Source: B16-G9 sp964400655 (GTDB taxonomy: Bacteria; Bacteroidota; Bacteroidia; Bacteroidales; F082). Taken from it: DNA of 64,000 nucleotides. The stretch lies in contig CAYNVN010000095.1 of assembly GCA_964400655.1 (NCBI GenBank), forward strand, positions 29,619 to 93,618, written 5' to 3'. Shown here one piece after another: positions 43,369 through 50,552 of the stretch. Below the pieces are notes generated by a model. The model had not been told where the DNA came from. It searched no databases and saw only the letters and a program-made list of their open reading frames with translations. Within the stretch, counting starts at the first letter, position 1. Each line of letters starts with the position of its first letter. The translations under genes were made by a program, and so were the position numbers.

Positions 43369-44411
43369 GACACTTTGAATTTGCTGCGTTTAATAATAAC
43401 CCATATCACAACGGGAGCGCCAATAACCGAGGTTACCGCGTTGATGGGCAGTGATGTGTCGAGCCAGGGAAGCCGTGCTATCAGGTTACACAACAATGCC
43501 ATATCGGCTCCAATCAATAGTGTTGCAGGCAACAGTATTTTGTGGTTGGATGTGTTAAACAGTGAACGTGCCAGATGTGGTACCGCAAGACCGAGAAAAG
43601 CAATGGGGCCTGTAAAGGCGGTGCCCAGTGCAATTAGCAAACCTGCAATTAGTAAAACAAGGCTGTTGTATTTTTTAAGATTAAAACCGATGCTCCGGGC
43701 GTAATGCTCGCCAAGCAACATGGCATTGAGCGGAATGGCGACATAAAAGGCCGAAACAACCAGTATCAATGTAGCGGCTAAAACAACTTCACTGCGTATC
43801 AGTGTATTTTTTGCAAAGCTGCCCAATCCCCACAAAACATAAGCATGCAGTTCTTCGGAGCCACTGAAAAACTGCAGTACGCCCACAATGGCCGAAACGG
43901 CATAGCCAATCATTATACCGATTATCAAAACGGTTATCACATTGCCTGTTTTTCCCGATACATAAAGAATTGCAGCCATTATGGTAAGGGCACCTGCAAA
44001 AGCGGCCGTTACAATTGCCACATCGCCGTAAACAACAGAATTTTGTAAAATATCGGTTCCAAAGACTGAGCCGGCAAGCACCACTACGGCCACTCCCAGA
44101 CTTGCGCCGGCACTTATCCCCAAAACCGACGGCCCTGCCAGCGGATTGCGAAAAACCGTTTGCAACAGCAATCCTGCAATACTAAGCCCCATACCTGTTG
44201 CAATGGCAGTAAAAACCTGAGGCATTCTGTATTCCCAAATAATAACGGAGGTCTGAGGCGAAGATGCTTTTCCGGTAATCACCAGCCAAACATCCTCCGG
44301 CGAAATATAAACCGATCCCAGCCACAGGTTTGCCATCGATAAAACCAACAGCAACATCAGCAGCAATACCACCGATAAAGTAAATATGGAACGTTTCGGA
44401 CGATTAATCAT
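43365..44411 (-). CDS. FecCD-family ABC transporter permease
   Basis: A 348-residue inner-membrane permease with about ten hydrophobic segments. Family marks are YRMPQVFTAIATGMGLSIAG (near residues 60-79), the segment NPLAGPSVLGISAGASLG, and the coupling-helix region GPIAFLGLAVPHLARSLF, which contacts the ATPase. This is the fold of FecCD, BtuC and FhuB. Its stop overlaps the start of the ATPase gene. It is preceded by a repeat-rich spacer, so the promoter is unclear. The substrate is not decided by sequence. Confidence 0.93.
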   Translation of the reverse strand: MINRPKRSIFTLSVVLLLMLLLVLSMANLWLGSVYISPEDVWLVITGKASSPQTSVIIWEYRMPQVFTAIATGMGLSIAGLLLQTVFRNPLAGPSVLGISAGASLGVAVVVLAGSVFGTDILQNSVVYGDVAIVTAAFAGALTIMAAILYVSGKTGNVITVLIIGIMIGYAVSAIVGVLQFFSGSEELHAYVLWGLGSFAKNTLIRSEVVLAATLILVVSAFYVAIPLNAMLLGEHYARSIGFNLKKYNSLVLLIAGLLIALGTAFTGPIAFLGLAVPHLARSLFNTSNHKILLPATLLIGADMALLCNLIARLPWLDTSLPINAVTSVIGAPVVIWVIIKRSKFKVS

Positions 44412-44778
44412 GCAGGGCTTATATTTTATGCCGGCAATTTACTGATTTTTGATAAAGGAAATAAAAAAACAGAAACATGAGGTATCAAATCTAAAGCATC
44501 TCAGCTTCCCAACCTCTTAACTTTTGAACCTCTCAACTTTTAAACATTCAAACATTGAACCTTGAACAGCCGTCAGGACAAATCAAAAATCAAAAATCAG
44601 CAATCAAAAATTAAAAGTGCCTAAAGTGCGCTGGAGTTTGGAGTGCCTTGAGTAAATTCCAAAACACAAGCACCAAATATCAAATAAATCCAAATTAAGA
44701 AAACAAAAAACCCAAAACTACGTCGTTGTCAAACTTCAAACCTTGAACTTTTAAACTTCTGAACCTCTGAACCTCTCT
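44412..44778. repeat. low-complexity dispersed repeat DNA between permease and VIT gene
   Basis: A 367-bp spacer made of short repeated words: runs of AACCTCT-CAACTTTT and CTTGAAC-type phrases, and AATCAAAAATC units. The 48 bases at 44580-44627 match 61677-61724 at 45 positions. GTTTGGAGTGCC at 44636-44647 recurs at 59267, 61561 and 61723. No gene, promoter or hairpin of note is visible. Such text-like spacers suggest repeat turnover by slippage or recombination. Confidence 0.75.
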
Positions 44779-45648
44779 TTACATCTCCACATTAAAAACC
44801 ATTTTCACGGCCATACCGATACCGAATGAAAGAACGGCTACGCCCAGCGATATGGCAACCATATTGGAAAATCTGCGTGAGAATTTTACATTTTTAGCGA
44901 CTGAAATATAATAAGTATAAGCGGCAATGATAAGAACGGTAACAATCAACATGCCGCCAAGGGCAATGTAGGGGTTATCTTGTATAAGATAGGGGAATAC
45001 AAGGAAAGCTACGGTAAGTATATAGGCAATGCCTGTAAAAGCCGCCGATTTAACAGGGTTTAGTTCGTCGCGTTCATCCTCCTGCGAAGCAAGGTAACCC
45101 GATGCCGCCATGGACAAAGAAGCTGCCACACCCATTATCAGCCCGGTAACGCCTATTATTTTGTTGTTGCCGAAAGCAAAGGTTAATCCTGCCAGTGTTC
45201 CGGTAAACTCTACCAAAGCATCGTTTAGTCCTAAAACAATGGCACCGGCATAATTCAGACGTTCATCGTTGAGGATGTCGATTAGTTGTTGCTCATGAAG
45301 TTCCTCATCCTCTTTTATCATTAAAACACCGGGCAGCTCGTCGGCAATGGAATCGTAAAAACGGCTTGCTCCTTCTTCTCCTTTTTCCATCAGCCGCAAC
45401 GAAAACGACAATCCGAAAAGTCTGGCCAGCATTAAATATTTTTTTACCTGTTTTTCGTTGGGTTCCACATCAACACCGGTTACCGATTTCCAGAAGTCAT
45501 AATGTCTCTTTTCGTCGTCGGCAATGCTTCGCAAGATTTCAGCATTTTTATTATCCGTTGACAGTTTTGCCAGCTTTTGGTAAATAACATATTCGGTAAT
45601 TTCGTTACGTTGCTGTTCCAGGTATTTGGGATTGGCTGATTGCTTCAT
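44779..45648 (-). CDS. ferritin-like/VIT1-CCC1 family membrane protein
   Basis: A 289-residue protein. The N-terminal domain (about 1-125) is a ferritin-like, rubrerythrin-type four-helix domain with carboxylate/histidine metal ligands (IADDEKRHYDFWKS and EDEELHEQQLIDIL). The C-terminal part is a VIT1/CCC1 domain with five hydrophobic helices: VLGLNDALVEFTGTLAGLTF, then GVAASLSMAASGYLASQEDE. The family moves Fe2+ or Mn2+ across membranes, here probably for efflux or storage. The ATG at 45648 is chosen because an upstream frame continues to 45717 over a -7 box. Confidence 0.88.
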   Translation of the reverse strand: MKQSANPKYLEQQRNEITEYVIYQKLAKLSTDNKNAEILRSIADDEKRHYDFWKSVTGVDVEPNEKQVKKYLMLARLFGLSFSLRLMEKGEEGASRFYDSIADELPGVLMIKEDEELHEQQLIDILNDERLNYAGAIVLGLNDALVEFTGTLAGLTFAFGNNKIIGVTGLIMGVAASLSMAASGYLASQEDERDELNPVKSAAFTGIAYILTVAFLVFPYLIQDNPYIALGGMLIVTVLIIAAYTYYISVAKNVKFSRRFSNMVAISLGVAVLSFGIGMAVKMVFNVEM

Positions 45649-45665
45649 AATGCTTTTGTTTAGGA

Positions 45666-45673
45666 CAAAGATA
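45666..45673 (-). promoter_or_regulatory. -7 box of the VIT1-like gene
   Basis: TATCTTTG on the minus strand, 17 bp before the ATG at 45648. It rules out the longer start at 45717. No -33 TTG is visible at the proper distance. Confidence 0.45.
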
Positions 45674-45715
45674 AAAAGGTTTATAAATTTGTTGTAAAGC
45701 CTGAACGGTTGCTGC

Positions 45716-45748
45716 AAAAAAAACCGCCGGCAAATTCTGCCGGCGGTT
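45716..45748 (-). terminator. terminator of the GIN-barrel gene
   Basis: A perfect 11-bp stem, AACCGCCGGCA with TGCCGGCGGTT (45722-45732 and 45738-45748), around a 5-base loop. On the minus strand eight T follow. It lies 24 bp after the stop at 45772. Confidence 0.93.
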
Positions 45749-45771
45749 CAATTAACGTTACAAGAAAATAT

Positions 45772-47352
45772 TTACCATCCTGCCAGGGTTATGCCAATGG
45801 TCCATGGGTGTAGTTCGGGGCCTTTTTCGCTTTGGAAAAAAGTGTTTATGCCGTAAGTTGCAAAAATGTTCAGCCAGCCGTAACCGATGCCAAAGCGGGC
45901 ATCAAACCGGAATGGGGGCTGGTAAAAACTGTTGTATGATTTAACAATGTTTCTGTTGTCGCGGTCGGGTGTGGTATATTTTTCAAACGAGGGGATACCG
46001 GTTGCAGGGTTTTCCAGACGGTATTCTGCGTTGGCCTCGTTAAAGTATATTTTGGTATGCGAAGTAACCCTTGCACCGATGATGCCGCCAAGGGTAACAT
46101 GAAACCGTTTATTGCGGTTCATGTTACCGGTTTGAAATTCAAACAAAACGGGTACGGTAATGTACATGTTGACCAGTTTGGTTTTTCTAACACTTGTTCC
46201 CGTAATATAATAACCTTCAACTTTTGATTCGCCGTTTACCAGTTTGGTTTGATTGGTAAAAAAGTAATTGTTCCATGACATTCCCAAACCGGTCATCATA
46301 CCGATGGTTTTTTTCTTATTGAAAGGTATGTTTTGCTCCCAAACGTTAAGGTTTAGTGCTACGGAGCGTTCGTATTTAAGGTTGAGGTAATCAAAGGCTT
46401 CTCCCCAGCTTGTGTTGAAATCGGGAGTAAGGTAACCGTTGATACCGATTTCAACGCCGCCCCAGTGGCCGTTGAATCTCGGGGCGTTAACGCGTTCCCA
46501 TTTTACATTTCCGTCATCGTCAACTTTGAGTTGATGGCCTCCAATCCTAACCGTTACCGTATCGCCGTCAACAACTTCCACGTCAATACTGCCAACCCTT
46601 ACTTTGGTGGTGTCGGTATAGTTGTCGGGACTGCTTATATAAACTCCGCTATTGGGGCTCGTAATAATCATGTGTTGACCATTTTTATCCGTATCCAGAT
46701 TCCAGCTTTCAGGATTTCCTTTAAATTTTACATCGGCAGCGCCGGTGGTTTTGTAGTCGATGCTGTGTACCACATTAACATATACGCTGGAAGCGCCTGT
46801 GGCGGTTATTTTGGCTGTGTCCGAAACCATATCTTTGGCAATATAGTCGGCGGCACCGCTGGCTGTTACATGTTGTTTGTTAACCTTTCCCGTGAGTTTT
46901 ACGGATGCTGCACCCGAAACGTCGGCATTTAAACTGTTGTAATCTATGTTCAGGGTTACGTCGGCGGCACCGCTTACATCCAGTGTAAGATTGTCGCCTG
47001 TAAAGGTTTCGCCCGTTGTTTTTACATCGCTGGCTCCCGAAGCGTCCAGACCGGATAATTCGGGAAGGGTAACATAAAAGATTAAATCTTCATAATTTTT
47101 AAGCTGGATGTTTTTGTAGTGGATATCCAGTGTTCGGTTTTTTACTTTCACCGTGATTTCATCCTGAATGCGTGCCGGAGCTTCAATAACTACGATATAT
47201 TCGTCACCTTTAATCAAATTTACGTTTGATGCACCACCTACTTTAAGTACTGAAAAGGGTTCTACAATAACCCTTTTTTTTACAGAATTATCTCTTGCAA
47301 ACAACCCTGCTGTTATAAATAATAAAACGGCAATTAAGATATTCTTTTTCAT
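45772..47352 (-). CDS. fusion of GIN/DUF2807 domain and outer-membrane barrel
   Basis: A 526-residue exported protein. Residues 1-19 form a signal peptide. Residues about 28-215 match the GIN (DUF2807) beta-helix domain: EPFSVLKVGGASNVNLIKGD and repeated GASDVK / GAADVT / GAASVK turns, which mark the rungs. A linker with charged beta strands (about 225-290) leads to a C-terminal barrel (about 295-526) of the OMP_b-brl kind, ending HPWTIGITLAGW. GIN domains usually stand alone in Bacteroidota; joined to a barrel, the beta-helix would be held at the outer membrane. Function is unknown. Confidence 0.8.
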   Translation of the reverse strand: MKKNILIAVLLFITAGLFARDNSVKKRVIVEPFSVLKVGGASNVNLIKGDEYIVVIEAPARIQDEITVKVKNRTLDIHYKNIQLKNYEDLIFYVTLPELSGLDASGASDVKTTGETFTGDNLTLDVSGAADVTLNIDYNSLNADVSGAASVKLTGKVNKQHVTASGAADYIAKDMVSDTAKITATGASSVYVNVVHSIDYKTTGAADVKFKGNPESWNLDTDKNGQHMIITSPNSGVYISSPDNYTDTTKVRVGSIDVEVVDGDTVTVRIGGHQLKVDDDGNVKWERVNAPRFNGHWGGVEIGINGYLTPDFNTSWGEAFDYLNLKYERSVALNLNVWEQNIPFNKKKTIGMMTGLGMSWNNYFFTNQTKLVNGESKVEGYYITGTSVRKTKLVNMYITVPVLFEFQTGNMNRNKRFHVTLGGIIGARVTSHTKIYFNEANAEYRLENPATGIPSFEKYTTPDRDNRNIVKSYNSFYQPPFRFDARFGIGYGWLNIFATYGINTFFQSEKGPELHPWTIGITLAGW

Positions 47353-47447
47353 AATTGTAATTATTTGTTTTGATTTGTGAATATGACGGCAAGCCGGTTT
47401 TAAAAGTTACAGATACAATAAAATTATTTCCGTTTGAATTAAAAACT

Positions 47448-47455
47448 TATCTTTG
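47448..47455 (+). promoter_or_regulatory. -7 box upstream of bcp-recA
   Basis: TATCTTTG, 20 bp before the bcp ATG, matches TAnnTTTG. A TTG lies only 11 bp upstream, too close, so the -33 element is uncertain. Confidence 0.45.
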
Positions 47456-47475
47456 TAACTATTAAAACAACAACC

Positions 47476-47940
47476 ATGACAAACTTAAAAACAGGCGATA
47501 AAGCACCTGATTTCAAAGGTGTTGATCAGAACGAAAAGGAGGTTTCACTGTCGGATTTTAAAGGGAAAAAAGTGATATTGTATTTTTATCCTAAAGACAA
47601 TACTCCGGGATGTACTGCCGAAGCGTGCAATTTGCGCGACAATTATAACCTTTGGCTTGAAAAGGGTTATGCGGTAATAGGGGTCAGCCCCGATTCGGTG
47701 AAATCGCACAAACGGTTTGCCGAAAAATATAATCTTCCCTTTCCGTTAATTTCCGATACCGATAAAAAGATTCTTAAAGATTACGGTGTTTGGGGGTTGA
47801 AGAAAAATTACGGACGCGAATATGAAGGTGTTTTCCGTACCACTTTTATTATTGATGAGAACGGCAACATCGAACACCTGTTTAAAAAGGTTAAAACCAA
47901 AGAACATACGGCACAGATTTTAGAAACATTAGAAAAATAA
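47476..47940 (+). CDS. bcp: thioredoxin-dependent thiol peroxidase (Bcp/PrxQ)
   Basis: Reduces peroxides and alkyl hydroperoxides with thiols. The peroxidatic cysteine is C46 in PKDNTPGCTAEACNLRD, and C51 is the usual resolving cysteine of atypical 2-Cys PrxQ. The start LKTGDKAPDFKGVDQN and the FRTTFIIDENGNIEHLF segment near the end are normal. Length is 154 residues. It is first in an operon with recA, six bases away. Pairing a peroxidase with recA suggests joint expression, possibly in stress, but the sequence shows no LexA or OxyR site that I can identify. Confidence 0.95.
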   Translation: MTNLKTGDKAPDFKGVDQNEKEVSLSDFKGKKVILYFYPKDNTPGCTAEACNLRDNYNLWLEKGYAVIGVSPDSVKSHKRFAEKYNLPFPLISDTDKKILKDYGVWGLKKNYGREYEGVFRTTFIIDENGNIEHLFKKVKTKEHTAQILETLEK

Positions 47941-47946
47941 TTGAAT

Positions 47947-48978
47947 ATGACAACTGATAAAGCAAAGGCGCAGGCCGAACAGGAAAAACAGAAAAAATTA
48001 AAGGCGCTCGAAGCTACTTTGGGCAATATCGAAAAAAATTTCGGTAAGGGTACCATAATGAAACTGGGTGAAAACGTGGTGGAAAATATTCCGGCCATTT
48101 CAACAGGTTCCATAGGGCTCGACCATGCACTGGGTATTGGCGGACTGCCTAAGGGGCGGGTTACCGAAATATACGGGCCCGAGTCGTCGGGAAAAACAAC
48201 CCTTGCCATTCATGTTATTGCCGAAGCCCAAAAAGCCGGTGGTATTGCTGCATTTATTGATGCCGAACATGCTTTCGACCGGTTTTATGCCGAGAAACTC
48301 GGAGTGGATACCGAAAATTTGCTGGTGTCGCAACCCGATAACGGTGAACAGGCACTGGAAATTACCGATAACCTTATCCGTTCGGGTGCCATTGACGTTA
48401 TTGTTATCGACTCGGTGGCGGCCCTTACCCCCAAAAGCGAGATTGAAGGCGAAATGGGTGATTCCAAAATGGGATTGCAGGCACGTTTGATGTCGCAGGC
48501 GCTGCGTAAGCTTACCGCCAATATCAACCGTACCAACACCGTTTGTATTTTTATCAATCAGTTGCGCGAAAAAATAGGGGTAATGTTCGGAAATCCCGAA
48601 ACCACCACCGGTGGTAATGCCCTGAAATTTTATGCCTCCGTGCGGCTCGATATCAGACGTATCAGCCAGATTAAAGATACCGAAAATGTTACAGGAAACC
48701 GAGTGCGGGTAAAAGTGGTTAAAAATAAAGTGGCCCCGCCGTTCCGTAAAGCCGAGTTCGACATTATGTACGGCGAAGGAATTTCAAAAGTGGGCGAGAT
48801 AATTGACCTGGGTGTTGAACACGGAATCATCAAAAAAAGCGGTTCGTGGTTCAGTTACGGCGAAACCAAACTGGGCCAGGGACGCGATGCCGTTAAAAAT
48901 CTGTTAAAAGATAATCCCGACTTAACGGAAGAGCTTGAAACTAAAATTTTTGCCGCTCTGGACGAGAAGAGCAAATAA
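47947..48978 (+). CDS. recA: recombinase RecA
   Basis: ATP-dependent strand-exchange protein and SOS co-protease. Walker A is GPESSGKT (residues 77-84). Other marks are AFIDAEHAFDRFYAEKLGVD, the DNA-binding loop region GDSKMGLQARLMSQALRKL (L1), and FINQLREKIGVMFGNPETTTGGNALKFY (given here as INQLREKIGVMFG and NPETTTGGNALKFY). Length of 343 is normal. A TTG two codons upstream is possible, but the ATG at 47947 has better support. It is followed by a TPR lipoprotein 30 bp on. Confidence 0.98.
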   Translation: MTTDKAKAQAEQEKQKKLKALEATLGNIEKNFGKGTIMKLGENVVENIPAISTGSIGLDHALGIGGLPKGRVTEIYGPESSGKTTLAIHVIAEAQKAGGIAAFIDAEHAFDRFYAEKLGVDTENLLVSQPDNGEQALEITDNLIRSGAIDVIVIDSVAALTPKSEIEGEMGDSKMGLQARLMSQALRKLTANINRTNTVCIFINQLREKIGVMFGNPETTTGGNALKFYASVRLDIRRISQIKDTENVTGNRVRVKVVKNKVAPPFRKAEFDIMYGEGISKVGEIIDLGVEHGIIKKSGSWFSYGETKLGQGRDAVKNLLKDNPDLTEELETKIFAALDEKSK

Positions 48979-49008
48979 ACGGCGTAAACATCACAATAAG
49001 GAATAAGG

Positions 49009-50025
49009 ATGAAACAGGGTTTGATTTGGCTTACGGGTATTTTAGGAATGTTTATGTTTTTAACTTCCTGTGGTAACAGCAGTAATAAATCGGATAAGGA
49101 GTATGAACATGCCCTGAATACCGACAATTCCATTCAATTATTAACGGAAGAGATAAAACAGGATTCTTCCAATTACGATCTTTGGAAAAAGCGTGCTTCC
49201 CTCTATCTGGAAGAGGGAAATGTGGATTTTGCTTTTCGCGATATTAACAGGGCTTTGGAGTTGAATAAAAAAGACCCGGCACTGTTTTTATTGCTGGCGG
49301 ATGTTTATTTTACCATTGGAAAAGTTGAAAATAGTCTGGCCTCCATCCGTAAAGCCATTTCGCTTGCTCCTGATAACCAGGAAGGATATATGAAGATGGC
49401 CAGGGTAAAACTGATTCTTCGAAAATACCAGTCTGCCGATTCGTTTGCCGATAAAGTATTAACCATTAACCCCGATAATGCCGAGGCCTATTACATAAAA
49501 GGAGTTTCGGCACTGGAACAAAGAGATTCCGCCGGTTGCATCAGGCTGATGAAAGTTGCTGCAGCACTTGATACCGGATTTTTTGCGGCAAATCTTAACC
49601 TTGCCGTGGTGCTCGATGCAAAAAACGATGCTTCTGCCGTTAAGTACTACAAAAAGGCCATTGAAATTAAACCGGATAATACACTGGCACTCTATTCGCT
49701 GGCAATGTTATACCAAAAGGAGAAACAGTTTAAAAAGGCACTGACAGTTTACGACACTCTGATAAGCCGTCATCCCGATAATGCCGAGGCCCGTTTCAAT
49801 AAAGGATATATTTTTCTTACCGATTATTTGGAGTTTGAAAAGGCTGAGCAGGAGTTTAAAAAGGCCATTGAAATAAAACCCGATTATACCGAAGCTGTTT
49901 ATAATTTGGGCAGGGTTTACGAAGCAATGGGAGATACCGCTAAGGCAAAAGAAAAATATCGTGAGGCTTTAAAACTTACCACCAACTATCCGCTGGCTAT
50001 CGACGGGTTAAACAGGCTGGAATAA
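49009..50025 (+). CDS. TPR-repeat lipoprotein
   Basis: A 338-residue probable lipoprotein. The signal ends in FLTSCGNSS, with C22 in a plausible lipobox (LTSC). The rest consists of about eight tetratricopeptide repeats, such as AEAYYIKGVSALEQRDSAGC and AEQEFKKAIEIKPDYTEAVY. TPR proteins hold partner proteins, so this one is probably an envelope scaffold. It follows recA in the same direction by 30 bp. A role in repair is not implied. The terminator at 50024 follows immediately. Confidence 0.85.
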   Translation: MKQGLIWLTGILGMFMFLTSCGNSSNKSDKEYEHALNTDNSIQLLTEEIKQDSSNYDLWKKRASLYLEEGNVDFAFRDINRALELNKKDPALFLLLADVYFTIGKVENSLASIRKAISLAPDNQEGYMKMARVKLILRKYQSADSFADKVLTINPDNAEAYYIKGVSALEQRDSAGCIRLMKVAAALDTGFFAANLNLAVVLDAKNDASAVKYYKKAIEIKPDNTLALYSLAMLYQKEKQFKKALTVYDTLISRHPDNAEARFNKGYIFLTDYLEFEKAEQEFKKAIEIKPDYTEAVYNLGRVYEAMGDTAKAKEKYREALKLTTNYPLAIDGLNRLE

Positions 50026-50060
50026 AAAAAGCCGTAAAAATACACATGTACTTTTACGGC
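50024..50060. terminator. terminator between the TPR gene and the Hpt gene
   Basis: A 9-bp stem GCCGTAAAA/TTTTACGGC (50031-50039 with 50052-50060) around a 12-base loop. On the minus strand seven T follow, so it is strongest for the leftward Hpt gene; it lies just past the TPR stop as well. Confidence 0.75.
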
Positions 50061-50103
50061 AATATTTTATTAATCGAATGATTATTGTTTCTAAAGAAAG
50101 TAC

Positions 50104-50448
50104 TTATATGAAATCTTTTTTAAGTTCTTTCAGCTCTTCAACAACCTGTCCTGCTTTTTCAACAAGGGTTTGGTAAAGTTCATCAACTCCTTCAGGGTCT
50201 TGGTTTTTACCTTTGTTTTCCAGTGCTTTTGCAACAGCGGTAGCTTCGTCGGCTACAAAATTGGCGATAACCCCCTTTAAGCTGTGGGCATTAAATTTCA
50301 GGTTTTCAAAATCTTTATCGTCAATGTTTTGTTTGATTTTCTGCATTCTTTCGGGATACTCATCAATAAACATATTGATAATATCGAGTACAATCTCTTT
50401 ATCGAAAAATTCAAAGTTTTCCCGGAATTTGTCTTTGTCAATTAACAT
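50104..50448 (-). CDS. second stand-alone Hpt-domain protein
   Basis: A 114-residue phosphotransfer protein. The active histidine is H55 in KFNAHSLKGVIANF, a classic HSLKG Hpt motif (cleaner than in the protein at 24691). It has no other domain. Upstream lies feoB and downstream only a terminator, so neither a kinase nor a receiver is encoded adjacent. It should relay phosphate from a hybrid histidine kinase to a response regulator elsewhere. Start at 50448 is preferred to a frame that runs nine codons further. Confidence 0.85.
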   Translation of the reverse strand: MLIDKDKFRENFEFFDKEIVLDIINMFIDEYPERMQKIKQNIDDKDFENLKFNAHSLKGVIANFVADEATAVAKALENKGKNQDPEGVDELYQTLVEKAGQVVEELKELKKDFI

Positions 50449-50552
50449 AGCTGTATTTTTTAATTTTCGGAGCAATCAAAGTTACTCTATTTTTTTTAAA
50501 TGTAAAGTGTTATACAAAACAAAAATAATCAAAACGATAATGCCGGCATTAA

